A DNA stretch of 64,000 nt from contig OZ245804.1 of assembly GCA_965228265.1 (NCBI GenBank), positions 558,001 to 622,000 of the forward strand, given 5' to 3'. The translations under genes were made by a program, and so were the position numbers. Origin of the DNA: GCA-2732755 sp965228265. Lineage in GTDB: Bacteria > Planctomycetota > Phycisphaerae > Phycisphaerales > UBA1924. This document shows positions 24,741 to 33,427 of the stretch, piece after piece (positions within the stretch are counted from its first letter, which is position 1; every line of letters begins with the position of its first letter). Under the pieces are notes generated by a model that worked only from the letters and a program-made list of their open reading frames with translations, made no database searches and was not told where the DNA came from.

Positions 24741-26399
24741 TCACACGAGCCGCTGCACCTCGTCCAGCACCGCCTCGGCCCGCTCCCGCGTCGGCGCCTC
24801 ACCGATCAGACGCAGGATCGGCTCCGTGTTGCTCGCCCGCACATGCACCCATGCCCTATCGGCCTCGAAGTCGATCCGCACGCCGTCCTGCGTATCCACA
24901 CGCACCCCCTCGCCCATCGCCGAGTAGTGAGCCGTCAGCTTCTCGATCGTGGGCCTGGCATCGTCTTTCTTCGCCAAGGGCTGCTTGCGCTTGACGATCG
25001 CATAACTCGGCACATCCGCCACCAGCTCGCTCACGGTCTTGCCCGTCCTCGCCATGAGTGACAGCGTCAGCGCCATCGCCCCCAGCGAGTCGCGCACGTA
25101 TGTCACCTCGGGCCAGATGACACCCCCGTTGCCCTCGCCCCCGAGGATGACATCTTTGCCCTCCCTCTTGAGCTTCTTCATGGCCTCGACGACGTTGGCT
25201 TCCCCCACCGCCGTGCGCACAACCCGCGCGCCGTACTTCGCCGCGACATCATCGATCATCCGCGAGGTAGACAGATTGACGCAGATGATCGTCTCTTCCT
25301 CCCTCTCCCCCTCGGGGAGAGGGCCGGGGTGAGGGGTCTTCTCTTCTTCCCCCCTCTCCCGCGCCCCGCGGGAGAGGGCCGGGGTGAGGGCTCCGTCTTC
25401 TTCGGCACCTCCCGCGTGCTCACGCCCGCGGCTCTTTCTGGCCTCCAAAATCGACATCGCCGCAAGCACCAGCGTGTACTCCTCCCCGATGTAACTCCCC
25501 TTCTCATCCACAATCGCCAGACGATCCCCATCAGGATCCTGCGCAAACCCGACATCCGCCTTCAGCCCCGGCACCGCGTCGCACAACCCACCCTCGCCCG
25601 AAAGATTCTCCGCCGTGGGCTCGGGCGTGTGGGGGAAGACACCGGAGTTGTCGCCGTGGAGTTGTTTGAGCTTGCACCCAAGTTCCTGAAACAGTCCTTG
25701 TACGAACCTCGTCCCAGAAGCATTGACAGAATCGACTACAATCGTCATGTTCTCGATTCGTTCGAACCATGTTTCTTCTAAATCTAAGTCGACCGCTTCG
25801 GAAACTAGGGAGAGCACTGTTTGGACATGATCCTCAATATGATCGACATTGATCTGAACTGAATGGACAGTTTCTGTACCGGGCAACACAGCGTCACTGG
25901 CATTCAAGAAACGATGAATGATCTGCTCAGCATCGGCTGGGCCCGGTGCGCAGGAGCTTTGGGCAATCATCTCAATGTCACGTTGATGCTGGATTCGTTG
26001 TTTCGGAGAAAGATTGGCTGCGACAGATCCGACTTCATGATGATTGCGCACCAACAACTTGAGCCCGTTCCATTCTTGTGGGTTGTGACTTGCGGTAATG
26101 ATGACTGCGCCATCATGGCGGTACATGTTGAGTAGCAACCCGACCGTTGGTGTCATCGCAACCCCGCATTCGATGACATGGCACCCAGACGCAAGCAAGC
26201 CATCTCGAACAGAATCAGAGAGAGACTGCCAACCGGCGCGGCCATCTGAAGCGATCAAGACAGTCGGGTTCCAACCCTCCCGCTCGTGAAGCCACGCCCC
26301 AAACGCCGCCGCGTACCGCACCGCCACTTCCGGCGTCAGGCTCTCGCCCACGATCCCCCGCAGCCCGCTCACACCCAGCATCAACGGTGCCTCGCTCAT
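24741..26399 (-). CDS. glmM: Phosphoglucosamine mutase-like phosphohexomutase with inserted repeat
   Basis: A 552-aa alpha-D-phosphohexomutase; usual length is about 450. All four sites are present: phosphoserine loop 'TASHNPQEWNG' (102 onward), metal loop 'DPDGDR' (288-293), sugar loop 'GGEGNGG' (420-426) and phosphate loop 'RASNTEP' (521-527). It interconverts hexose or glucosamine 6- and 1-phosphates; GlmM (peptidoglycan precursor supply) is likely but phosphomannomutase is possible. About 40 extra residues near 326-370 ('ALTPALSRG', 'PHPGPLPEGERE') are translated palindromic repeats. Bases of about 25670-26240 are AT-richer than the rest of the gene. Start taken at MSEAPLM with AGGGG upstream. 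Confidence 0.85.
   Translation of the reverse strand: MSEAPLMLGVSGLRGIVGESLTPEVAVRYAAAFGAWLHEREGWNPTVLIASDGRAGWQSLSDSVRDGLLASGCHVIECGVAMTPTVGLLLNMYRHDGAVIITASHNPQEWNGLKLLVRNHHEVGSVAANLSPKQRIQHQRDIEMIAQSSCAPGPADAEQIIHRFLNASDAVLPGTETVHSVQINVDHIEDHVQTVLSLVSEAVDLDLEETWFERIENMTIVVDSVNASGTRFVQGLFQELGCKLKQLHGDNSGVFPHTPEPTAENLSGEGGLCDAVPGLKADVGFAQDPDGDRLAIVDEKGSYIGEEYTLVLAAMSILEARKSRGREHAGGAEEDGALTPALSRGARERGEEEKTPHPGPLPEGEREEETIICVNLSTSRMIDDVAAKYGARVVRTAVGEANVVEAMKKLKREGKDVILGGEGNGGVIWPEVTYVRDSLGAMALTLSLMARTGKTVSELVADVPSYAIVKRKQPLAKKDDARPTIEKLTAHYSAMGEGVRVDTQDGVRIDFEADRAWVHVRASNTEPILRLIGEAPTRERAEAVLDEVQRLV
25301..25390. repeat. Two dispersed palindromic repeats inside a coding sequence
   Basis: Copies at 25301-25335 (ccctctccccctcgggg core) and 25352-25390 (ccctctcccgcgccccgcggg core), each ending gagggccggggtgaggg. 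Both lie inside the phosphohexomutase gene and keep its frame. They encode the peptides 'ALTPALSRGARERG' and 'TPHPGPLPEGERE' between the metal loop and the sugar loop. Confidence 0.9.
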
Positions 26400-26506
26400 C
26401 GCTCCACCCCTCATCTGCACGCCCTGCGGGCCGGTCCGTCTTCACACTTCGGCAACATTCGTCAAACGATAACGACTCCTGCCAACTGCCTCCCTACCCT
26501 AGCTCC

Positions 26507-26893
26507 ATGTTCACCATCACCGTCCAGTCCACGTTCTCCGCCGCCCACGCCCTCACCATCGCCGGGCAGAAGGAAACCCTCCACGGGCACGATTTCGTGA
26601 CCACCGTCGAAATCCAGGGCGACCGCCTCGACCAGGACGGCCTCGTCTGCGATTTCCACACCGCCAAAGCCGCCCTCGAGGCCATCCTCGACGAATTCAA
26701 CAACTCAAACCTCAACGAGATCGGGCCCTTCAACCAGCCCGCCGGCGGCATCAACCCCACCGCTGAGAACATCGCCAAGTACATCTTCAACGAGATGCAC
26801 TCCCGACTCGACGAGGCACTCGAACCCCACGCCAAGGTCACAGCTGTCAGCGTCACCGAATCCCCCGGCTGCGCGACAACCTACCGCCCGTAA
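26507..26893 (+). CDS. 6-pyruvoyltetrahydropterin synthase-like enzyme with PTPS-III motif
   Basis: A 128-aa QueD/PTPS-family protein. The zinc ligands are H14 ('FSAAHAL') and H26/H28 ('LHGHD'). In QueD and PTPS the catalytic Cys precedes as CxxLHGH; here the segment is 'KETLHGH', with E23 giving ExxHGH. This is the signature of PTPS-III, which converts dihydroneopterin triphosphate to 6-hydroxymethyldihydropterin and replaces FolB in folate synthesis. The family call is firm; the PTPS-III assignment follows from the motif. It stands alone, divergent from the phosphohexomutase across about 107 nt. Confidence 0.8.
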   Translation: MFTITVQSTFSAAHALTIAGQKETLHGHDFVTTVEIQGDRLDQDGLVCDFHTAKAALEAILDEFNNSNLNEIGPFNQPAGGINPTAENIAKYIFNEMHSRLDEALEPHAKVTAVSVTESPGCATTYRP

Positions 26894-26962
26894 AACGCTC
26901 GACTCTTGCGAATCACCCGCGTGAGCGGGCGGCTCGTAGAGCAACTCCCCCCAGAGCATCGC

Positions 26963-27871
26963 TCAGTCCGAGGCCAGCTCATACCCGCCCTCGCTGCGGA
27001 TGTAGATCAGGCTCTCCGTTTCGGGATCGCCCGTGATGCGGAACTCCGTAGGCCCGTCATCCCGTACCCCGTCAGACCCGAAATAGCTGCCCGGCTCGAG
27101 CGCCTTCTCGCCGAGGCTCGGCTCGCCCTGGATCACCACAGCCCGGAACTCATCGCCCCGACTGACAATCCGCCCCGCAAAGCCAGCGGGCAGCTTCACG
27201 AGCGAGCCGCCCAACTCACCCGCGCCTGTCTTCCCCCAGAGGAACGCGATCTGGGCGCCCCTCTCGTCTGACGTGCCCTCGATCCATGTGATGTCCGTCG
27301 CGTCGAGCCAGACGAAGTTCGATTCGTCCACGTTGATCGGGCGCTCGCCGTTCTCGAACGCCTCCGCCTCGGGCAGAACCAGGTAAGGCCCCTCCTCGAT
27401 CTCGATGTAGGCCATGTTGAACCGGCCCTCGGCCGCTGTGATGTGCGCCTCGCCCGCGGGCTGCACCCAGAACGAACCCACCGGCAGCCACTGGTTCGCG
27501 GCCTTCGGATCATCGTTGTGAATCAACCCGCTGATCACCACGCCCCGGTACGTGATGTTGTGGATATGCGGCGGGGAAGCAAACCCGTCCACAAACTTCA
27601 CCAGAAAGCCCGAGGCCCCGTCACCCGTGCGATCGCCCCACAACCCACCGGCCCTCGGGCTGTTCTCGCCGCGAGCCGGGTTGAGCGCGCCCCACTCCAC
27701 CTCCGACATCGGCACGACCTCAATGCCGGCCGGATCCGATTCCTGCGCCATTGCGCCGCCGACAAAGCCCATCCCGACCAGTGCCGCCACGACCATCGCT
27801 CTCGTGCTCTGTGTGCGCTGTATGATGTCGCTATCCTTTTTGTTCGTATCGATCAATTTTGTGGCCTGCAT
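26963..27871 (-). CDS. Exported DUF4437 double-cupin protein
   Basis: A 302-aa protein with an N-terminal signal (about 27-43, 'VVAALVGMGFVGGAMA-Q') and two cupin-like halves. The first half has 'GLWGDRTGDGASGFLVKF' and 'SPPHIHNITYRGVVISG', whose HIH would be a metal site. The second, 'AFLWGKTGAGELGGSLVKLPAG', lacks the His pair. This is the DUF4437 pattern; function is unknown. The start is uncertain: the ATG at 27871 leaves a long pre-signal segment, and an ATG at 27796 is a fair alternative. No partner gene is close. Confidence 0.75.
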   Translation of the reverse strand: MQATKLIDTNKKDSDIIQRTQSTRAMVVAALVGMGFVGGAMAQESDPAGIEVVPMSEVEWGALNPARGENSPRAGGLWGDRTGDGASGFLVKFVDGFASPPHIHNITYRGVVISGLIHNDDPKAANQWLPVGSFWVQPAGEAHITAAEGRFNMAYIEIEEGPYLVLPEAEAFENGERPINVDESNFVWLDATDITWIEGTSDERGAQIAFLWGKTGAGELGGSLVKLPAGFAGRIVSRGDEFRAVVIQGEPSLGEKALEPGSYFGSDGVRDDGPTEFRITGDPETESLIYIRSEGGYELASD

Positions 27872-27985
27872 CGTTTACTGAACATCAGCACGCGACACAA
27901 ACCACCATACACGCCGAAGAATCAGCGAGCCGAATCATGATCGATACCGTGTTATTCCGGCGAATCGAACGCCGCATTCAAAGAC

Positions 27986-28414
27986 TCAGACCGAGCCCTT
28001 GAATCGTTTCGAGGCCTCGCTGAGCTTGGCCGCCGGCACGCGGATGACGCCGAGCAAGTCCACGAAGTCCTCGCGGAGGTGCTCGGCCTCCTGCTCCAGA
28101 GCCGTCGGCCCGGGCACGCGGATCGCATCGGGCAGCGAGATCCTGACCGTGCCGCCGGACTGCCACGCCTCGTCAATCGGCGCCGAACGCGCAGGCAGCA
28201 CCCAGAGCACGACCCCAAGCGCCACGGCCGCCAGCACGCCCCCGCCGATCGCCATGGGCACCAGCCGTGTGCCCGCCGCGTGCGCCACGCGCTCGGTCTG
28301 CTCCGCGTCCATCGAGGCGATCACGCGCGTGCGCACCCACGAGGGCGCTTCCATCGCGCCCGGCTTCTCCGACCGCAACCGCGACTCCACATGCTCGTGC
28401 TCAACCCGCTTCAC
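27986..28414 (-). CDS. Single-pass membrane protein, probable anti-sigma factor
   Basis: A 142-aa protein with a cytoplasmic N-terminal helical part, one membrane span ('MAIGGGVLAAVALGVVLWVL', about 54-73) and an outer part of about 70 residues. The GTG start overlaps the sigma-factor stop (GTGA). This arrangement fits an anti-sigma factor. The N-terminal zinc motif HxxxCxxC of the common ZAS type is absent, so it would belong to another type or be something else. The role is inferred from position and topology. Confidence 0.5.
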   Translation of the reverse strand: MKRVEHEHVESRLRSEKPGAMEAPSWVRTRVIASMDAEQTERVAHAAGTRLVPMAIGGGVLAAVALGVVLWVLPARSAPIDEAWQSGGTVRISLPDAIRVPGPTALEQEAEHLREDFVDLLGVIRVPAAKLSEASKRFKGSV

Positions 28415-29145
28415 TTTGCAACTCCGCTGCCAATATCGCTGCCAACCCTGCAGCCCAATTCGCCCTCGCCCTCAGCGGGACCGAGCGCTTCCATGATCTT
28501 CGCTCGCGCCCGGTGCAGAAGCACCCGCACACCCACCGGCGTTCGTCCCGTGACCACGGCGATCTGCCTGGGCTCCATGTCCTCAGCGTACCGCAGCCAG
28601 ACAATCTCGAACACCGAATCCTCCAGAACCTCCCTGGCCGCTCGCCAGACATCGGGCAAGGCCTCGGCCTCGTCATCCTTCAATACGCTTGACGCGCCGC
28701 CCGGTTCAGCGTTTCGCACCTCGATCCCCCGCCGGTCTTTGCGTCTGCGGCGAACCACATTCACAATCTCGTTGTGCGCGATCGAAAGGATCCACGAGGC
28801 GTACGGCGCACTGGCCCGGTAACTCGGGGCCGCCTTCCAGGCCCGCATAAGCGTCTCCTGCGCCACCTCGCACGCGTCGTGCTCGGAGCCCAGCCGAACG
28901 AAAGCGAACCGGTACACGCGGTGCTCGTAGCGCCCGATGAGCGTCGTGAACGCGCCGCGATCGCCGCCGGCTGCCTTGGCCGCCAGGGCCTCGTCTGTCT
29001 CGGCAACTTCGGCGCGCAAGACCGCGCCCGGCACCGCGCCGGACGCAGCCCTCTCGCGTTCTGTCAGCACCGCCGAGTCCAGCAGTGTGCTCCTTCTCAC
29101 GCCCGGTTCAAAGAACCGGACCACCGGGCCCGCATCACCACGCAT
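28411..29145 (-). CDS. ECF RNA polymerase sigma factor
   Basis: A 244-aa sigma-70-like factor. Region 2 runs 'FTTLIGRYEHRVYRFAFVRL' with 'DACEVAQETLMRAWKAAP', 'YASWILSIAHNEIVNVVRRRR' and a basic tail. Region 4 runs 'VFEIVWLRYAEDMEPRQIAV' with 'VGVRVLLHRARAKI'. About 60 extra N-terminal residues precede region 2. The start is uncertain; the ATG at 29145 overlaps the end of the upstream gene by 11 nt and is preferred to ATGs further inside that gene. It is translationally coupled to both neighbours, so the whole group is one operon. Confidence 0.85.
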   Translation of the reverse strand: MRGDAGPVVRFFEPGVRRSTLLDSAVLTERERAASGAVPGAVLRAEVAETDEALAAKAAGGDRGAFTTLIGRYEHRVYRFAFVRLGSEHDACEVAQETLMRAWKAAPSYRASAPYASWILSIAHNEIVNVVRRRRKDRRGIEVRNAEPGGASSVLKDDEAEALPDVWRAAREVLEDSVFEIVWLRYAEDMEPRQIAVVTGRTPVGVRVLLHRARAKIMEALGPAEGEGELGCRVGSDIGSGVAK

Positions 29146-30169
29146 CGCCCTCATCGTGGTCATCGTCGTCGTCATCGCGATCGAATCGGTCGTCCACATC
29201 GACATCGAACTCGCCCGACTCGCGCAGGAACTCGACGATCGAGCCCGCGTCGTGCTCGAAGTCGACCAGCACGCTCGTGCCGCTGGTCGTGATCTTGAGT
29301 CCCTGCACCACGCGCATCACAGCAGCGAGTTCCTCGTCCTCGGCAGCCGCCAGATGACCGATCGCCATCAGCCCCTGTCCGACGCTCATCACGGACTGCG
29401 CTTTCTCCGAATCACCCGTGTCGAGCGACATCTGCAGGAACGCGCTCGCGCCGACCTCCCCGATGCGCACCTTGAACGACTTGGCCTCACCGATCACCTG
29501 CGAGGCCTTGCGGTCCATCGGGATCGCGCCGAGCGCATCGGACGCGACGAACGCGACCGTGCCGTCACGCCACCCGTCCCTCGGCAGGAGTGCGTTCCCG
29601 CCCTCGCGATCGTCGAAGAACGCCAGCGACTGCTCGATCCGCCCCGAGTCGAAGCTCACCACCCAAGCGACCTGGTCCTGACGCCCCTCGACGAGCCCCG
29701 CGTAGATCCGCCCGCCGTCTTCCATGGGCATGGACCAGACGTCCGAGCCGTGTATCTCTCGTTTCTTGAGCTTGTTCTCGAAGCCCTCGTGCAGCGCGAT
29801 CGCCTCGAGCATGGAGCCCCACCCGCGGATCTGACCGTTGCCGTAGATCACCGCGCAGAAGTCCTCGGGGACCTCGTCGTCCTCGAACTCGAGCTGCGAG
29901 CCGTAGAGCGTGACCCCGAACATCCCGCCCTCCGGCCCGGGCCAGAAGTTGGGCATCACCTCGCGGATCTCCTCGAAGTCATCCGTCTCGGCCGCCACCA
30001 TGTCCATCAGAAACGAGCCGATCTCGGTCGAGTTCAACTCCTCCAGATCCACATGCAGCACCCACCTGGCGTCCGGGTCGATATGCCGAGCCACCGGCGG
30101 CCCGGCCATCGCCGAACCCGCAACCAGCACCAGACCGCACCCAAGACTTGCATTTGCTAACGTCCGCAT
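29135..30169 (-). CDS. Exported protein upstream of an ECF sigma factor, function unknown
   Basis: A 344-aa protein with a signal peptide (MRTLANASLGCGLVLVAGSAMA-G). The body looks like a secreted two-lobe alpha/beta protein ('ARWVLHVDLEELN', 'GRIYAGLVEGRQDQVAWVV', 'VRIGEVGASAFLQMSL'). It ends in an acidic run (DDRFDRDDDDDDHDEGD). AAGGAG lies 7 nt before the ATG. It is first in an operon with the sigma factor and the membrane protein, which suggests a role as sensor input or as a target under autoregulation. The family is not recognised. Confidence 0.65.
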   Translation of the reverse strand: MRTLANASLGCGLVLVAGSAMAGPPVARHIDPDARWVLHVDLEELNSTEIGSFLMDMVAAETDDFEEIREVMPNFWPGPEGGMFGVTLYGSQLEFEDDEVPEDFCAVIYGNGQIRGWGSMLEAIALHEGFENKLKKREIHGSDVWSMPMEDGGRIYAGLVEGRQDQVAWVVSFDSGRIEQSLAFFDDREGGNALLPRDGWRDGTVAFVASDALGAIPMDRKASQVIGEAKSFKVRIGEVGASAFLQMSLDTGDSEKAQSVMSVGQGLMAIGHLAAAEDEELAAVMRVVQGLKITTSGTSVLVDFEHDAGSIVEFLRESGEFDVDVDDRFDRDDDDDDHDEGDAW

Positions 30170-30253
30170 GACCCAGCTCCTTCAAGAGGCATCATCCGCG
30201 AGAGTCACGGGTTCTTACGGGATCAGATCGCGGGCGTTACACGGGAAGGGCAA

Positions 30254-31204
30254 TCAAATCTCCGTTTGACGAAGCAATCGCCCTCGCCTGCGAATCAGCA
30301 GCACCAGCCCAAGGATGTACCCGATCAGACCAAGAATCATCAGCCCTTCATTGAGTCCGAATACTGCCCTCGGAGGCATCGGGCGAGTCGCCACACTACC
30401 CGAATAAATCTGACACCGAACCAAATCACCCGAGTGCGATGTCGGTCTCAATCTCCCCTTCGGATTCTCAACGACTTCTCCTATCTGCCGAGCGAGCGAG
30501 TCGATCTCCGCCTGAATCTCATCAGTAACAGTGTCCATGCCATGCGCTGAATACAATTCGACAAGTGAATCTCGATTGAATTCATTGCCAGACTTCAGCT
30601 TCGCACCCTGCGCATCGAAGGGCACCCACGAACGATCGACAAGATCAATCTGTAGCTCGGCCGTCGCAGCCGCCCCTTGAAACGACAACTCGATGCTTCC
30701 GGCAGCCAATTCGGATGCTCTGATGACAGAGGATGCCGAGTAGTCAAGCTGGTATACCGGGTCGGATGGAATCACTCCCTCGAAGGTCGGCATCCGGTCG
30801 GACCTCAGATGACGCACCGTAGAAAACTCCCCGCTGACGCTTTGGTCCTGAATGAGCCTCGGTGGGGAATTCGTATTGATCTGATTATGGGTGAACTTGA
30901 GCACCAGACTGCCCAGGGGCACAGCCGCATACAGATAGAAAAGCGACCAGCCGATCCACAGCAGAAAGTAGTTTCCGCGATGACGAATCAGCAGGCCCGG
31001 CGTACTCACCCCCGCATGCACATGGGCGACGCCACACTCCGGGCAGATCTGATGCTCAAGAGACCGCAACTCGTACCCACATCGCCCACAGCAGCTGCTC
31101 CGCTGTATACCACGCGGGAGTCGGATACTGCGGCTGACGAGCACGATCCCAAGCACAATCCCCGGAACAATGAGTACCCACAGGTATTCGTACACATCAA
31201 TCAT
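30254..31204 (-). CDS. Zinc-ribbon membrane protein, function unknown
   Basis: A 316-aa protein with three likely membrane spans: about 8-24 ('LWVLIVPGIVLGIVLV'), 82-105 ('LLWIGWSLFYLYAAVPLGSLVL') and 285-303 ('LMILGLIGYILGLVLLI'). Between the first two is a rubredoxin-like zinc ribbon, 'CGRCGYELRSLEHQICPECG', with two CxxC pairs. The middle 180 residues are predicted outside the membrane and beta-rich. Base composition is visibly more A/T-rich than the genes on either side, which hints at acquisition from elsewhere. Many planctomycete proteins share such a ribbon plus membrane layout; no specific role is known to me. Confidence 0.7.
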   Translation of the reverse strand: MIDVYEYLWVLIVPGIVLGIVLVSRSIRLPRGIQRSSCCGRCGYELRSLEHQICPECGVAHVHAGVSTPGLLIRHRGNYFLLWIGWSLFYLYAAVPLGSLVLKFTHNQINTNSPPRLIQDQSVSGEFSTVRHLRSDRMPTFEGVIPSDPVYQLDYSASSVIRASELAAGSIELSFQGAAATAELQIDLVDRSWVPFDAQGAKLKSGNEFNRDSLVELYSAHGMDTVTDEIQAEIDSLARQIGEVVENPKGRLRPTSHSGDLVRCQIYSGSVATRPMPPRAVFGLNEGLMILGLIGYILGLVLLIRRRGRLLRQTEI

Positions 31205-31293
31205 GGCCGCCCTTTCAGCAGGCTCAATCCGCCTCGACTACAGCCTACAATCGCCGGATTCCGCCCATCATGAGCACCCAGGGAGATCAGACA

Positions 31294-32394
31294 ATGGCAA
31301 ACCTCACCATCAACCCCCGCGAAGTCCTCGGTTCCGAAGCCGGCGACCTCTTCGACTACACCTCCGGCACCGTCAACAAGGACCGCCTGCACCTCCCCGG
31401 GCCCGACTTCGTCGACCGCGTCGTCAGCCTCTCCGACCGCTCGCCCAACGTGCTCCGCAACTACCAGCTCCTGCTCAACACGGGGCGTCTGGCCGGCACG
31501 GGCTACGTCTCGATCCTCCCCGTCGACCAGGGCATCGAGCACTCCGCCGGCGCGTCCTTCGCACCCAACCCCGACTACTTCGACGCCGAGAACATCGTCA
31601 AGCTCGCCATCGAGGGCGGCTGCAACGCCGTCGCCTCGACCTTCGGCGTCCTTGGCATGGTCGCACGCAAGTACGCACACAAGATCCCCTTCATGGTCAA
31701 GTTCAACCACAACGAACTCATGACCTACCCCAACACCTTCAACCAGATCCCCTTCGGCACGATCAAGCAGTGCTGGGACATGGGCGCTGTCGCCGTCGGC
31801 GCAACCATCTACTTCGGCTCCGAGGAATCAAACGAGCAGATCCAGTACGTCGCCGACATGTTCGCCCAGGCCCACGAGCTGGGCATGGTCACCGTGCTCT
31901 GGTGCTACATCCGCAACGACGCCTTCAAGGTGGGCGGCGTCGACTACCACTCCTCAGCCGACCTCACCGGTCAGGCCAACCACCTCGGCGCAACCATCCA
32001 GGCCGACATCGTCAAGCAGAAACTCCCAACCAACAACGGCGGGTACAACGCCCTCAACGCGGGCGATTCCTCCTACGGCAAGTTCCGCAAGGAGGTCTAC
32101 ACCGAACTGGCCGGCTCCGACGAGAAGGGCCAGGGCGGCCACCCCATCGACCTCTGCCGCTACCAGCTCATCAACCAGTACATGGGCCGCGTCCCCCTCA
32201 TCAACTCTGGCGGCGAGTCCAAGGGCGCCGGCGACCTCGCCGACGCGGTCCGCACAGCCGTCATCAACAAACGCGCCGGCGGCATGGGCCTCATCTCAGG
32301 CCGAAAGGCCTTCCAACGCCCCATCAAGGAAGGCGCTGCCCTCCTCCACGCGATCCAGGATGTCTATCTGGATGACTCGATCACGGTGGCGTGA
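31294..32394 (+). CDS. fbaB: Class I fructose-bisphosphate aldolase (DhnA type)
   Basis: A 366-aa DhnA/FbaB-type Schiff-base aldolase cleaving fructose 1,6-bisphosphate. Visible segments are 'GYVSILPVDQGIEHSAGASF', 'PFMVKFNHNELMTYP' (its Lys in the central barrel), 'GAVAVGATIYFGSEES', 'INSGGESKGAGD' and 'AGGMGLISGRKAFQRP' (phosphate-binding end). GGGAG lies 9 nt upstream of the chosen ATG at 31294; an upstream in-frame ATG has no SD. It ends at a strong terminator and is monocistronic. Together with the PPi-type phosphofructokinase it points to reversible glycolysis. Confidence 0.9.
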   Translation: MANLTINPREVLGSEAGDLFDYTSGTVNKDRLHLPGPDFVDRVVSLSDRSPNVLRNYQLLLNTGRLAGTGYVSILPVDQGIEHSAGASFAPNPDYFDAENIVKLAIEGGCNAVASTFGVLGMVARKYAHKIPFMVKFNHNELMTYPNTFNQIPFGTIKQCWDMGAVAVGATIYFGSEESNEQIQYVADMFAQAHELGMVTVLWCYIRNDAFKVGGVDYHSSADLTGQANHLGATIQADIVKQKLPTNNGGYNALNAGDSSYGKFRKEVYTELAGSDEKGQGGHPIDLCRYQLINQYMGRVPLINSGGESKGAGDLADAVRTAVINKRAGGMGLISGRKAFQRPIKEGAALLHAIQDVYLDDSITVA

Positions 32395-32419
32395 TTGATG
32401 CATTGACGACCGATGACAC

Positions 32420-32445
32420 AGCCGACCCCCTTGGGTCGGCTTTTT
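32420..32445 (+). terminator. Rho-independent terminator after fbaB
   Basis: agccgaccc/gggtcggct (32420-32428 with 32433-32441) is followed by ttttt, 25 nt past the fbaB stop. Confidence 0.9.
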
Positions 32446-32491
32446 ACTGCGCCATACAATGACAGACGTAACTGACTGAAAGGAGCACATC

Positions 32492-33424
32492 ATGCTGTCG
32501 AGAATGACAACGCTCTTGATCCTGACCATCGCGTACGCATGGACTGGCACCGCCCACGCCGACACCTACTACGTCTACTTCCTCGCCGGCCAATCCAACA
32601 TGGACGGCTACGGCCACAACACCCAACTCCCCGTCGAACTCCGGGGCGAGGTCAAAGACGTCCGCATCTTTCTCGGTCAGCTCCACGAGGACGGCAAACC
32701 CGCCGAAGCCGTCGGCCTCTGGACGGCGCTCCGCCCCGGCTTTGGCACGCGCGCCCAGACCGACGGCAATACCGTCCAGCACAGCGACCGCTTCGGGCCC
32801 GAGCTCACATTCGCACGCCACATCCGCGAGCTGCGACCCGATGAGAAGGTCGCCATCATCAAGTACGCCCGCGGCGGCACATCCATCGACACACGACCGC
32901 AGAACTGGGGCACCTGGGATCCGCACGACACACGCGGCGAAGGCAAAGCCCAAGGCATCAACCAGTACGACCATGCGCTGGCCACCATCGACGCGGCCCT
33001 CCATATCCGCGACATCGACGGCGACGGCGAAGAAGACACGCTCATCCCCGCCGGCATCGTCTGGATGCAGGGCGAGACCGACGGCACGCACGAAGAAGCC
33101 GCCAAGGACTACGGCGACAACCTCGCCGAGCTCGCCGAACTCTTCCGGGCCGCCCTCCGCAAGGACGACCTGCCCTTCGTCTTCGGACGCATCGGCGACT
33201 CGAAAGCCAACGACCCCTCAGGCGAACGCGTCTGGCCCTTCGGCGACGAAGTCCGCGGCGGCCAGCACGATGTCGCCGAGCGCGACCCACACGCCGAGAT
33301 CGTCACCACCACCGACAACTACGACTACTCCGACCCCTACCACTACGACACCGATGGCTACATCGACCTCGGCATCGAGTTCGCTATAGCCATGCACGAG
33401 CTGCGCTCACGCGAAGACGACTGA
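32492..33424 (+). CDS. Exported SASA/SGNH-type carbohydrate esterase
   Basis: A 310-aa protein with a signal peptide (to about residue 23, THA-D). 'YFLAGQSNMDGYG' is the sialate O-acetylesterase (SASA) block I with the nucleophile Ser in GQSNM. 'GGTSID' is the Gly block, 'WMQGETDGT' the Asn/Asp-like block III, and 'DPYHYDTDGYIDLG' the C-terminal DxxH. It removes acetyl groups from sugars or polysaccharides outside the cytoplasm. AAAGGAG lies 6 nt before the ATG. It is convergent with the kinase gene across 3 nt. Confidence 0.85.
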   Translation: MLSRMTTLLILTIAYAWTGTAHADTYYVYFLAGQSNMDGYGHNTQLPVELRGEVKDVRIFLGQLHEDGKPAEAVGLWTALRPGFGTRAQTDGNTVQHSDRFGPELTFARHIRELRPDEKVAIIKYARGGTSIDTRPQNWGTWDPHDTRGEGKAQGINQYDHALATIDAALHIRDIDGDGEEDTLIPAGIVWMQGETDGTHEEAAKDYGDNLAELAELFRAALRKDDLPFVFGRIGDSKANDPSGERVWPFGDEVRGGQHDVAERDPHAEIVTTTDNYDYSDPYHYDTDGYIDLGIEFAIAMHELRSREDD

Positions 33425-33427
33425 CCC

